A stretch of 64,000 nucleotides of DNA from Chromatiaceae bacterium (GTDB lineage Bacteria; Pseudomonadota; Gammaproteobacteria; Chromatiales; Chromatiaceae): positions 310,001 through 374,000 of the forward strand of contig JACKMK010000002.1 in NCBI GenBank assembly GCA_024235395.1, read 5' to 3'. Position numbers and translations under genes: made by a program. This document shows, piece by piece, positions 34,402-42,303 of the stretch (the stretch's first letter is position 1; every line of letters starts with the position of its first letter). The notes under the pieces were generated by a model. It was not told where the DNA came from and did no database searches. It worked only from the letters and a program-made list of their open reading frames with translations.

Positions 34402-35696
34402 GAAGCGTCACCGTCGAGATAACGTGCACCGGCGATGCGTGCCCCGTCGCGGGACATGTTGACAAAGTCGACCTGGGGGCACCGCGCGATATAGTTCTCG
34501 AGACTGACACGGTAGCCGTTGAAATTCGCCATCGTCGGAATCGGTTCTCCCCGGCCGTTCAGCGCCGCGACGCCGGCCTTTGCGGCGTTGGCGTAGCTGT
34601 CGACCGGTGCGTCGCGGTTGGCGTGTATCAGGCCGTGCGGAAATCCGAAGTCAGCACCGAACAAGTGGATGCGTGCGGCACCCATCTTCACCGCCAGGTC
34701 CACCGCGCGGTGTGTGACGGAGCCGGCGACGAACAACTCGGCCCGCGGATGTGCGCTGCGCAGCTCGTCATAGAGGGGCTCCCAGGTATAGGTGGCGAGA
34801 CGCCTGCCCGGCCACAGGCGGAGCACGTCCCGGTGCACGACCGGCGCGTACACCAGGGAGCTGACGGCGCACGCGGACAGGTCACCGGCGAAATACGGCA
34901 TCACGGTACTGCGGTTGTCGTCGACGCTGACCACGATGTTCGGGACCATGCCCAGATCCAGCAGGGGTCGCAAAGCGCCGTCGACCGCGATCAGGATGCC
35001 GTCGTCGCGGTGCCGAAGGAGCTCGCGCATCGTCGTCGCCAGGGTCGGTCCGGCGACGGCCAGAAACACGGTGGCGGCCGGTGCGCTGCCGAAAAGTTCG
35101 GCGACATCCCCGTCGCTCTCGATGAACGGCAGATTCTGTGCAATCTGCGCGCGGCGCCGCGGTTCCCGACGGTCGATCATCTGCCATTGAAACGGTCGTT
35201 CGATCTCCTGGCGCAGCCGGTCGCGCAACCCGGCGGTGGCCGGTGTCCCCAGCGTGAGGCAGGGAGGGACGGCGGCAAACGGCGTCCCCGGCTGTTGCTG
35301 CTGCTCACCGTCGACGAGTTCGACACGGGGGTCGTTCAACCAGTCGCGATGATCCAGCAGGTGCATCAGCAGATGTACGAGGCCAGGGTTCAGCACGACG
35401 ACGCCCAGCCTTCGGATTGCGGGCCGCTGGAGGACGGCACGGATGAGATCGCCACCGCCGATGCCATATATCCAGGCCTGGGCAGACTCCATAGGGATCA
35501 GCGTTGCCTGCAGGCGGGCCTCGGCGTCCGCATCGTAAGCGCTCCACAGGCGATGTCCCGCGACCTCGAGGGCTCGCTGTGGTCCGTCTTCCGACCATTG
35601 CAGGGGCTCGGGTGCCACCGCTGCGGTCACCCGCCTGGCCAGGTCCGGCCAGCGCTCGGTCAGGATGCGCAGATTCTCCTGTGCGATCTCGCTCAT
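34398..35696 (-). CDS. Maf-like (DUF115) motility accessory protein
   Basis: The 432-residue protein has the DUF115 core typical of Maf flagellin nonulosonate transferases: VFLAVAGPTLATTMRELL (the G-x-G-P-S-L loop with a changed first glycine), ILIAVDGALRPLLDLGMVPNIVVSVDD and ARIHLFGADFGFPHGLIHA. An N-terminal domain (residues 1-170) includes AWIYGIGGGDLIRAVLQRP, as in Maf proteins. It is shorter than Campylobacter or Aeromonas Maf1. Location beside a flagellin gene and a pseudaminic acid pathway fits transfer of CMP-pseudaminic acid to flagellin. It is the first gene of a three-gene minus-strand operon. Confidence 0.83.
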   Translation of the reverse strand: MSEIAQENLRILTERWPDLARRVTAAVAPEPLQWSEDGPQRALEVAGHRLWSAYDADAEARLQATLIPMESAQAWIYGIGGGDLIRAVLQRPAIRRLGVVVLNPGLVHLLMHLLDHRDWLNDPRVELVDGEQQQQPGTPFAAVPPCLTLGTPATAGLRDRLRQEIERPFQWQMIDRREPRRRAQIAQNLPFIESDGDVAELFGSAPAATVFLAVAGPTLATTMRELLRHRDDGILIAVDGALRPLLDLGMVPNIVVSVDDNRSTVMPYFAGDLSACAVSSLVYAPVVHRDVLRLWPGRRLATYTWEPLYDELRSAHPRAELFVAGSVTHRAVDLAVKMGAARIHLFGADFGFPHGLIHANRDAPVDSYANAAKAGVAALNGRGEPIPTMANFNGYRVSLENYIARCPQVDFVNMSRDGARIAGARYLDGDAS

Positions 35697-35802
35697 CTGT
35701 GGGTTGCTTCAATCGCACCAGGCGCTGTTTGCGCCAGGGGGTGTTGTCATGGCGCCAGCATAGCGACTGCCGCGCCGGCGGCCAAGGCGCCGAGCCGTTC
35801 GC

Positions 35803-35823
35803 CACGGGACCTGATGTCCCGTG
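35803..35823. terminator. hairpin downstream of the minus-strand flagellin gene
   Basis: Perfect 8-bp stem CACGGGAC/GTCCCGTG with a 5-nt loop, 45 bases past the flagellin stop. No U tract follows. It may protect the 3' end of the flagellin mRNA or end transcription weakly. Confidence 0.4.
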
Positions 35824-35867
35824 ACTCTCCGGTGCCTGGCGCGACGCCGAGGATGGGTCTGACGACC

Positions 35868-36710
35868 TCAGCCGAGCAACTGCAATACGTTCTGCGGGAT
35901 CGCGTTGGCCTGGGCCAGCATCGCGGTGCCGGCCTGTTGCAGGATCTGCGTACGCGTCAGGTTCGCCGTCTCGGCGGCGAAGTCGGCGTCACGGATGCGC
36001 GAACGTGCAGCGCTCTGATTTTCGACCACATTGGCGATGTTGCGTATGGTGGATTCCAGGCGGTTCTGCACCGCACCGAGGTCGGCACGGCTGGATGAGA
36101 TCGTGTTGATGTCGGCGTCGATCAGTGCCAGTGCCGCGAGCGCGCCGGACTCCGTGTCGATCGCCGACGGATGGGTCGGCGTCGCGGCGACCTGCACCGC
36201 GGTCAGGTCGGTCGACAGATCCACGAACGAGATATCGATCTGGTCGTCGGTGGTGTCCTTGTAGCCCACCTGCAGGGTCACGTCGGCGGCGCCGTTGAGC
36301 ACGTACACCTCGTTGAAGCTCGTCGCGCGGGTGGTACGCGAGATCTCGTTGGCGAGCGCCTGGTACTCGGCGTTCAGCGACGCCTTGTCACTGGCGTTGA
36401 CGGTGCCGTTGGCGGCCTGCACCGCAAGTTCGCGCATACGCTGCAGGGCGTTCGCGATCTCGTCCATCGCGCCTTCGGCGGTCTGCATCATCGAGATACC
36501 GTCGTTGGCGTTACGCTGCGCCTGGCTGAGACCCCGGATCTGCGCAGTGATGCGCTCCGTGATCGCCATTCCGGCGGCGTCGTCCTTGGCGCGATTGATC
36601 CGCAGTCCCGATGACAGGCGTTCTACGGATGTCATCATGCTGAGCTGAGAACCGTTCAGATGGCGCTGCGAGTTCAGCGACATCATGTTCGTATTGATTA
36701 CCTGTGGCAT
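35868..36710 (-). CDS. fliC: flagellin, copy A
   Basis: The 280-residue flagellin has the conserved D0/D1 N-terminus (PQVINTNMMSLNSQRHLN, LSSGLRINRAKDDAAGMAI) and C-terminus (IRDADFAAETANLTRTQIL ... ANAIPQNVLQLLG). The central part is short, so D2/D3 are nearly absent. It is about 75 percent similar by eye to copy B at 37792 in the ends. AGAGGAAAG precedes the ATG at 36710. A sigma-54-type promoter lies about 80 bases upstream. Exported through the flagellar type III apparatus, it forms the filament and is the expected substrate of the sugar genes upstream. Confidence 0.96.
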   Translation of the reverse strand: MPQVINTNMMSLNSQRHLNGSQLSMMTSVERLSSGLRINRAKDDAAGMAITERITAQIRGLSQAQRNANDGISMMQTAEGAMDEIANALQRMRELAVQAANGTVNASDKASLNAEYQALANEISRTTRATSFNEVYVLNGAADVTLQVGYKDTTDDQIDISFVDLSTDLTAVQVAATPTHPSAIDTESGALAALALIDADINTISSSRADLGAVQNRLESTIRNIANVVENQSAARSRIRDADFAAETANLTRTQILQQAGTAMLAQANAIPQNVLQLLG

Positions 36711-36788
36711 GTTGCTTTCCTCTTGCCTTTGTCACTCGGTCTGCGCCGTACTCGCAGGTGTCTGCCGTCAGAGCGCTGATCGAATCTC

Positions 36789-36804
36789 AGCAAAACCAAT
36801 GCCA
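36789..36804 (-). promoter_or_regulatory. candidate sigma-54 promoter of flagellin A
   Basis: Minus-strand sequence TGGCATTGGTTTTGCT fits the -24/-12 consensus TGGCACG-N4-TTGCW, with GG and GC 10 bases apart. The predicted start near 36778 leaves a leader of about 68 bases before the ATG. Confidence 0.65.
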
Positions 36805-36853
36805 ACTCGCGAAAAAGCGTCAACGAGCCTCCAAAATACATCAAATACAAGCG

Positions 36854-36882
36854 AAAAAGCCCGCAGTGTTGTCACTGCGGGC
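36854..36882 (-). terminator. intrinsic terminator of fliW
   Basis: Perfect 10-bp stem GCCCGCAGTG/CACTGCGGGC with loop TTGT; reading on the minus strand a run of five U (A at 36854-36858) follows. It lies about 80 bases after the fliW stop and before the flagellin A promoter, so it insulates the two units. Confidence 0.85.
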
Positions 36883-36921
36883 TGTGCAGGCAGAGGCTGG
36901 CGGCGGGCACTTGGCCGGCCT

Positions 36922-36959
36922 GGCAAGCGATTGCCGGCGGCGGCCGGCAATGGCTTGCC
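36922..36959. repeat. long inverted repeat abutting the fliW stop codon
   Basis: Arms of 17 bases (36922-36938 and 36943-36959) pair with one mismatch around a 4-nt GGCG loop. The hairpin begins two bases past the fliW stop and precedes the intrinsic terminator. No U tract follows. It may stabilise the 3' end of fliW mRNA or be a REP-like palindrome. Confidence 0.75.
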
Positions 36960-36961
36960 GA

Positions 36962-37384
36962 TCAGCGCGCGTCGATGACCACGCCGCCCTGGATCTGATG
37001 CAGGCTCTTCTGCATGCCGATGCGGCTTGAGGCGTTGATGATGATCGGCGCCATCAGGTTGGCAGTGATGCCGGACTGTGGATTGTCCTGGTTGTCGGAC
37101 AACGTCAACACCACGATCATGTCGTCGTCCGGACCGGCCCGCAGCAGCTGCTCCTCGCTGTCGTCCAGTTCGATCCGGTAATTGATGTTGCAGGACCCGG
37201 GGGTGACCACGGGCAGGCGAACGTCGGGATCCTCCGTCGACTGCAGGTAGAACACCGTCGAGGTGCCTTCTTCGTGAAACAGCTTGAACTCCCGCAGCTC
37301 GTCGAATCCAGGCAACCCCTGCGGAAAGCTCAGCAGGCTGGATTTGGCGACGATCTGTCTGCCATAGCGCGTGTTGATTTCCAT
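36962..37384 (-). CDS. fliW: flagellar assembly factor FliW
   Basis: FliW binds flagellin and, in species studied, antagonises the RNA-binding regulator CsrA to couple flagellin synthesis with export. The 140-residue product begins MEINTRYGRQIVAKSSLLSF, has FPQGLPGFDELREFKLF and a C-terminal TANLMAPIIINASSRIGMQ, all characteristic of FliW. ATG 37384 is preceded by GAGGAA. A second in-frame ATG at 37426 also has a GAGGAG. Placement between the two flagellin genes fits the role. No csrA gene is visible in the window. Confidence 0.93.
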   Translation of the reverse strand: MEINTRYGRQIVAKSSLLSFPQGLPGFDELREFKLFHEEGTSTVFYLQSTEDPDVRLPVVTPGSCNINYRIELDDSEEQLLRAGPDDDMIVVLTLSDNQDNPQSGITANLMAPIIINASSRIGMQKSLHQIQGGVVIDAR

Positions 37385-37519
37385 GTATTCCTCTTCCGCC
37401 CACTGCGCAGCGTTAGTGATACCCATGTCGATGTACTCCTCTGCGAGCAATTGCACGATTAACGGCAGCACGATCGCGTGGCACGCGGCCTGCCGGCAAA
37501 AAGTCCTCGCGTAACAGTC

Positions 37520-37535
37520 AGCACGATGTGTGCCA
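37520..37535 (-). promoter_or_regulatory. candidate sigma-54 promoter of fliW
   Basis: Minus-strand TGGCACACATCGTGCT has an exact TGGCAC -24 element and GTGCT at -12, with correct GG-N10-GC spacing. The predicted start near 37509 is 83 bases from ATG 37426 and 125 from ATG 37384. The remainder of the 407-bp fliW-flagellin B space (37385-37791) holds no further gene that I can support. Confidence 0.6.
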
Positions 37536-37656
37536 GTCGGGAAATCCCGGAAGTTCAGCTCAAAACCACCGGCACCCGGTCGATCTACTGCCGCGCATGG
37601 CGGCAATGGGTGGCAATCAGGCGGCAAGTCTTTGCCGAATTGGGGATCGAAAGTAT

Positions 37657-37683
37657 TAAAGAATCCTGATACAGGGCCGCCAC
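37657..37683 (+). promoter_or_regulatory. candidate sigma-28 promoter of flagellin B
   Basis: TAAAGAAT at 37657 is followed by 11 bases and GCCGCCAC at 37676. TAAA-N15-GCCG spacing is exact for FliA promoters, but the last four bases of the -10 box differ from GATAA. The predicted start leaves a leader of about 100 bases. Confidence 0.45.
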
Positions 37684-37791
37684 ATTGCTTGAAAGCGGTA
37701 AATGCGGGGATTGGCCCCAGCATATCCGCTCACAATCAGCGGTCGGTTCACGCATTGCGATGCGGTGAAGCGTCCGCGAGGAGCTTTCAAA

Positions 37792-38604
37792 ATGGCACAG
37801 GTCATCAACACCAATATCTTCTCCATCAACTCGCAGCGCGCGCTGATGAACTCGCAGTCGAGCATGCAGACCTCGTTGGAGCGTCTGTCGTCCGGTCTGC
37901 GTATCAACCATGCGAAAGACGACGCCGCCGGCCTGGCGATCTCCGAGCGCCTGACCGCGCAGATCCGGGGTCTCAACCAGGCGCAGCGTAACGCCAACGA
38001 CGGCATCTCGCTGGTGCAGACTGCCGACGGCGCGATGGACGAGATCTCGAACTCGTTGCAGCGTATGCGCGAGCTGGCCGTTCAGGCCTCGACCGGTACC
38101 GTCAACGCGTCCGACAAGGCCTCGCTGAACGCTGAATTCACCCAGCTGCGTACCTCGATCAGCAACATCGTCAGCCGTACGTCGTTCAACAACGTCAACC
38201 TGCTCGACGGCAGCACCGCATCGGTCTCGATCCAGACCGGGCACAAGGCCGGCGAGACCTCGACCGTGACCCTGGAAGACATGAGTGCCGTCAACACTGC
38301 GCTCTCCAGCCTCGACCTGACCTCGGATGCGAGCGCAGCGATCACCTCGCTGGATACCCAGCTGAATACGGTCAGCTCGGGTCGTGCCGACCTCGGTGCC
38401 CTGCAGAGTAGCCTCGAGTCGACGGTGCGCAACCTGGCGAACGTCTCTGAGAACCTGCAGGCCGCCCGGTCGCGAGTGCGTGATGCCGACTTCGCGGCAG
38501 AGACGGCCAACCTGACCCGTTCGCAGATCCTGCAGCAGGCGGGTGCGGCGATGCTGGCCCAGGCCAATGCGCTGCCGCAGAACGTCCTGTCGCTGCTGCG
38601 TTAA
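37792..38604 (+). CDS. fliC: flagellin, copy B
   Basis: The 270-residue flagellin starts AQVINTNIFSINSQRALM, with LSSGLRINHAKDDAAGLAI and the C-terminal VRDADFAAETANLTRSQIL ... LPQNVLSLLR. The middle is short and rich in Ser/Thr (TASVSIQTGHKAGETSTVT), offering possible glycosylation sites. ATG 37792 follows GAGGAG. It heads the flaG-fliD-fliS-fliT set, with a hairpin directly after it. It differs from copy A mainly between residues 150 and 210, so the two filament subunits are distinct proteins, not a recent duplication. Confidence 0.96.
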   Translation: MAQVINTNIFSINSQRALMNSQSSMQTSLERLSSGLRINHAKDDAAGLAISERLTAQIRGLNQAQRNANDGISLVQTADGAMDEISNSLQRMRELAVQASTGTVNASDKASLNAEFTQLRTSISNIVSRTSFNNVNLLDGSTASVSIQTGHKAGETSTVTLEDMSAVNTALSSLDLTSDASAAITSLDTQLNTVSSGRADLGALQSSLESTVRNLANVSENLQAARSRVRDADFAAETANLTRSQILQQAGAAMLAQANALPQNVLSLLR

Positions 38605-38622
38605 GGTCCGGTGACCTGAGGG

Positions 38623-38657
38623 CCGTGTGATCCGGGCTCATGGTCCGGTTCACACGG
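38623..38657 (+). terminator. hairpin after flagellin B
   Basis: Arms CCGTGTGATCCGG (38623-38635) and CCGGTTCACACGG (38645-38657) pair over 13 positions with one mismatch and a 9-nt loop. There is no U tract, but the position, 18 bases after the flagellin stop, is typical of partial termination or mRNA stabilisation in flagellin genes. Confidence 0.6.
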
Positions 38658-38800
38658 GAGTCAGAGGCGGTCGGTAACGAAGGTGCGTAGGATGGTGAAT
38701 CTGCCACGGCGACAACGGTGCCCACGGTACGAAACGCCGTCGCCCTGTTTGGAATCACCCCACGAACCCCGACCGCCGCTGCCCGCATGAGGGTAGAGAC

Positions 38801-39166
38801 ATGATCGAAGATTCCGGGACGATCAAGGCGGTGCTGCCAGCGACAGCGCAGAACAGTCCCACTGCGCTGCGGCGGCCGACAGAGGCTGACGTGGCGAAGA
38901 ATGCCGTGCGCCAGCCGGTCGAAACCCAGGCCGAAAAGGAACAGCCGCAGCCCCTGGAGAATGTCGTTCAGGAGCTGAATCACCTGGTACGTGAATTGCA
39001 TCGTGAATTGCACTTTACCGTCGACAACGAGAGCGGAGACACCGTGATCAAGGTGGTGGACCGCGAGACCGACGAAGTGGTGCGGCAGATTCCGAGTGAA
39101 GAGGTGATGCGCCTGCGCGAACGTCTTCAGGAAGCGGCCGGTGTGATATTCCGCGATTCGGCCTGA
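38801..39166 (+). CDS. flaG: FlaG family protein
   Basis: The 121-residue product has the FlaG C-terminal domain: LNHLVRELHRELHFTVDNESGD, VIKVVDRETDEVVRQIPSEEVMRLRERL. The first 45 residues are low-complexity. FlaG is linked to filament length control in Pseudomonas, Vibrio and Campylobacter, though its mechanism is not settled. Its position between flagellin and fliD is the standard one. GAGGGTAGAG precedes the ATG. Confidence 0.92.
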   Translation: MIEDSGTIKAVLPATAQNSPTALRRPTEADVAKNAVRQPVETQAEKEQPQPLENVVQELNHLVRELHRELHFTVDNESGDTVIKVVDRETDEVVRQIPSEEVMRLRERLQEAAGVIFRDSA

Positions 39167-39209
39167 GCGCGTGCCGTCATAAGACGCTGCTCGGGCGGGA
39201 GAAACCGAA

Positions 39210-40547
39210 ATGGCGATTACCGCAGCGGGCGTCGGGTCTGGACTCGACATCGAAAACATCGTCTCGCAGCTGATGTCGCTGGAGCGTCGGCCGCTGGTCG
39301 CATTGCAGCAGAAGACGAATGCCACGCAGACGAGTATCTCGTCGTTCGGCAATCTGAAGAGCGCGATCTCGTCTTTCCAGGACAAGATGCAGGAACTCGG
39401 CTCGCTGGATGCATTTCGCAAGTTCGCGGTGACCTCTTCGAACGAGGAGGCGTTGACGGCGAGTGCCGACGGCGATGCGGCCGCAGGCATCTACAGCATC
39501 GACGTTCTCCGCCTCGCGCAGAACCACAAGCAGGGTTCCAACGAACTCAACGAGACGGCGACCGTCGGCGGTGGCGCCGGCGATTCGCTGACGCTCACCG
39601 TCGGCACCGGCTCCTCGACGATCGACCTGTCGAGTGCACGTACATTGACCAGCTTGCGCGACGCCATCAACTCGGCGGCCGACAATCCGGGCGTGACGGC
39701 GACCATCCTGAACACCGGCAACGGCAATCAGCGGTTGATCGTGACGGCCGATGAGTCCGGCTACGACGGGCGGGTCCAGCTGTCTTACAGCAGTTCGGCG
39801 ATCGAGACGGCACTCGGTTTTGCGACCACCAACCGCGACGAACTGGGTGATCCGATCGGCGATCTGGCACAACTCGACGCCGCGTACCGGGTTGACGGTT
39901 TCGACCTCACCGCATCCAGCAACCGGGTCAGCGATGCCATCGATGGCCTGACGCTGGAGCTCAAGGGCATCGGTTCGAGCACGCTGGCGCTCGAGCGTGA
40001 CAACGAGGCGATCGAGGAATCGGCAAAGTCGTTCGTCGAGGCCTACAACGCGTTGCTGGATACGATCAACGATCTGCGCGGCGACGAACTCGCCGGAGAT
40101 TCGCTGCTGCCGGGTATCGCACGCGCGCTGCGTGGGGTGTTGAACACCGCCCCGGTTGGATTGAGCGGGGAATTCTCGGCGCTGTCGCAGGTGGGTATCC
40201 GCACCAATGCGCAGAGTGGTCGGCTGGAGATCGACAGCGATGATTTTGCGGATGCGCTGGACAACGATTTTTCCGCGGTCGCCCAGTTGTTTGCCAACGA
40301 CGACCAGGGGTTCGCATTCCGTTTCGACGCGATGGCGGATTACTACCTCGGTACCGACAGTCCGATCGACAGTCGCGTCGATGGGCTGAACGCCCGGGTG
40401 CGCCGCCTCGGCAACGAAGAATCGTCGCTCGAGTTCCGACTCGAACGCAAAGAGGCCGCGTTGCGCGCGCAGTACGCTTCGCTCGACAGCCTCATCGGCG
40501 GACTGCAGTCGACCAGCACCTTCCTGCTGCAGAATTTCTTCACTTGA
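39210..40547 (+). CDS. fliD: flagellar filament cap protein FliD
   Basis: FliD (HAP2) forms the cap that folds exported flagellin at the filament tip. The 445-residue product starts AITAAGVGSGLDIENIVSQLM, with a long N-terminal coiled coil, a middle domain with NTGNGNQRLIVTADESG, and the C-terminal FliD_C helix ERKEAALRAQYASLDSLIGG ... STFLLQNFF. Length is usual for gammaproteobacteria. A T-rich stretch follows the stop (40590-40597) after a very weak stem. Confidence 0.95.
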   Translation: MAITAAGVGSGLDIENIVSQLMSLERRPLVALQQKTNATQTSISSFGNLKSAISSFQDKMQELGSLDAFRKFAVTSSNEEALTASADGDAAAGIYSIDVLRLAQNHKQGSNELNETATVGGGAGDSLTLTVGTGSSTIDLSSARTLTSLRDAINSAADNPGVTATILNTGNGNQRLIVTADESGYDGRVQLSYSSSAIETALGFATTNRDELGDPIGDLAQLDAAYRVDGFDLTASSNRVSDAIDGLTLELKGIGSSTLALERDNEAIEESAKSFVEAYNALLDTINDLRGDELAGDSLLPGIARALRGVLNTAPVGLSGEFSALSQVGIRTNAQSGRLEIDSDDFADALDNDFSAVAQLFANDDQGFAFRFDAMADYYLGTDSPIDSRVDGLNARVRRLGNEESSLEFRLERKEAALRAQYASLDSLIGGLQSTSTFLLQNFFT

Positions 40548-40645
40548 TGTGACTCAATCGGACGACCTGGGGATTCAAACTCCCTTCATTTTTTTCTCCG
40601 ATCGCCGCTAGTCTGGGTACCCGAGATTCTCACTGGACAACAGCA

Positions 40646-41086
40646 ATGAGCTACGGCAAGAAACGTTCTGGAATCGCTCAGTACGGCAAGGTTGCCGCCG
40701 AGTCCGAAGTCGCCTATGCCAACCCGCATCGCCTGGTGCAGATGTTGATGGAAGGCGTGCTGGACAAGGTGGCGACCGCCAAGGGCTGCATCGAGCGGAA
40801 CGACCTTGCCGGCAAGAGCCGCCAGATCTCGTGGGCGATGTCCATCGTCAATGGTCTGCGCAGCAGCCTCGACATGGAGACGGGGGGCGAGATCGCGGTC
40901 AATCTGGACGACCTGTACGCCTACATGACGCGCCGTCTGATCGATGCCTCTGCGCAGAACGATGCCGCGGCACTCAGTGAGGTCATCGACCTGATGCTCG
41001 AGATCAAGGGTGCCTGGGATGCGATGCCGGAAAGCGTTCGCGGCAACGGTGGCGGAAAGTTCGCCACGGACCAGCAGGCGGGTTGA
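40646..41086 (+). CDS. fliS: flagellin export chaperone FliS
   Basis: FliS binds flagellin in the cytoplasm and prevents early polymerisation. The 146-residue product has the conserved NPHRLVQMLMEGVLDKVATAKGCIE and LRSSLDMETGGEIAVNLDDLYAYM followed by LIDASAQND. A C-terminal extension of about 15 residues (ESVRGNGGGKFATDQ) goes beyond the four-helix core. It lies between fliD and a fliT-like gene as expected. Confidence 0.94.
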   Translation: MSYGKKRSGIAQYGKVAAESEVAYANPHRLVQMLMEGVLDKVATAKGCIERNDLAGKSRQISWAMSIVNGLRSSLDMETGGEIAVNLDDLYAYMTRRLIDASAQNDAAALSEVIDLMLEIKGAWDAMPESVRGNGGGKFATDQQAG

Positions 41087-41089
41087 GCG

Positions 41090-41401
41090 ATGAACCTCTC
41101 ACGGCATCGCCTGCTGGACGACGCGCTCGACATGAGCCGGCGGATGGCCACGCTTGGCGATGCGGGTGACTGGGATGCGGTGATTGCGCTCGAGCCCGAG
41201 CGCCGCATGTTGCTCGAAAAGGCATTCGCGACGCACGCGCCGGCGGATGAGTTTGTCGCCTCACGGGTGCGTGAAATCCTCGATCTGGACAAGCGGCTGA
41301 TGGCGCGAAGCGTAGAGGCGCGCGACCGGATTGCCGCCGAATTGGGACGCAGCAACCAGGGTCGCCGCGCTACCAGCGCCTACCACGCCGTGCGCGGTTA
41401 G
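41090..41401 (+). CDS. fliT: FliT-like flagellar chaperone
   Basis: The 103-residue helical product follows fliS after 3 bases, the usual place for FliT, chaperone of FliD. It has a helical hairpin pattern (ALDMSRRMATLGDAGDWDAVIALEPERRMLLEKAF) and a second helix (VREILDLDKRLMARSVEARDR), fitting the FliT fold. FliT sequences diverge strongly, so the call rests on size, helices and position. Its stop overlaps that of the convergent ypjD-like gene by three bases. Confidence 0.8.
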   Translation: MNLSRHRLLDDALDMSRRMATLGDAGDWDAVIALEPERRMLLEKAFATHAPADEFVASRVREILDLDKRLMARSVEARDRIAAELGRSNQGRRATSAYHAVRG

Positions 41402-42219
41402 CGCCGCAGGATCAGTTCGATCACCGCCTTGCTGCCGAAGTAGGCGAGCATCAACACCGCAAATCCGACCAGCGTCCAGCGGATAGCCTTGCGTCCCCGC
41501 CATCCGAAGCGATAGCGGCCCCACAGCAGGGTCGCGAACGTCATCCAGGCAACGATCGACAGCACCGTCTTGTGCACCAGGTGCTGGGCAAACATGTCCT
41601 CCAGATACAGAAAACCGGTCGCCAGCGCGATGCTGAGCAGCACGAACCCGAGCGTGATCATCTCGAACAGCAGCGATTCCATGGTCTGCAGCGGTGGCAG
41701 CGCACGGATGAAGCCACCCGGGTGGTGGTGCCGGAGATGGGTGTCCTGGATCGCGAGCAGGATGGCCTGCGCGCTGGCCAGCGTCAGCAGGCTGTAGGCC
41801 AGCATCGAGGTCAGCACGTGCAGCCTCAGTTCGATGCCCGCGTGTTCGCCGAGCAGATGGCTGCCGGGGAATCGCAGATCGAGCAGCACCGTGATCGCGG
41901 CCAGCGGCAGCGCCAAAATGCCGAGATTTTCGACCGGTTTGCTGAGTGACGACACCAGCAACAGCGCGGCAACCGTCCAGGCAGCCAGCGACACCGCGTT
42001 GAAGAAACTGAGGTTCAGGCCGTGTGCGGTGAACAACTCGTGGTAGAGCAACAGACCGTGCAGCAGCAGGCCGGCGAAACCCAGCAACAGACCCAGGCTG
42101 CGCGGCGGTCGTGGACCGTCCGCGGTGGCGAACAGGCGCAGACCGGTGCTCAGGCCGCTGGCGAAATACAGCGCTGCAGACGAGTATGCGAACAGGGATT
42201 CGTTCATCGGAACGCTCAT
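41398..42219 (-). CDS. ypjD: cytochrome c assembly family membrane protein, YpjD-like
   Basis: The 273-residue membrane protein has about eight hydrophobic helices and the CcsA/CcmC-type signature of conserved Trp/Leu/Arg with FGWRGRKAIRWTLVGFAVL at the end. In many gammaproteobacteria ypjD lies divergently beside ffh, as here. The family shares the haem-handling fold of cytochrome c biogenesis proteins, but its precise job is not known. ATG 42219 (MSVPMNES) or 42207 may be the start. Confidence 0.87.
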   Translation of the reverse strand: MSVPMNESLFAYSSAALYFASGLSTGLRLFATADGPRPPRSLGLLLGFAGLLLHGLLLYHELFTAHGLNLSFFNAVSLAAWTVAALLLVSSLSKPVENLGILALPLAAITVLLDLRFPGSHLLGEHAGIELRLHVLTSMLAYSLLTLASAQAILLAIQDTHLRHHHPGGFIRALPPLQTMESLLFEMITLGFVLLSIALATGFLYLEDMFAQHLVHKTVLSIVAWMTFATLLWGRYRFGWRGRKAIRWTLVGFAVLMLAYFGSKAVIELILRR

Positions 42220-42249
42220 GATGGCATAACGCCGAAACGCCTGCATCCG

Positions 42250-42255
42250 TATAAT
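42250..42255 (+). promoter_or_regulatory. candidate -10 element of the ffh promoter
   Basis: A perfect TATAAT lies 49 bases upstream of the ffh start. No good -35 hexamer is visible at 16-18 bases, so the assignment rests on the -10 box and position only. Confidence 0.4.
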
Positions 42256-42303
42256 GAGCGAACCCAGGGACACCATTCCGTCATCTTCAAGTAGGCGAAG
42301 ATC

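Noticed and set aside
35705..35720. Sigma-54-like sequence before the Maf-like gene
   Set aside because: TGGTGCGATTGAAGCA has the right spacing, but the predicted start would fall on the start codon, and the -12 box is poor.
40560..40597. Terminator after fliD
   Set aside because: A T-rich run is present, but the preceding stem is only 4 bp, so it was not called.
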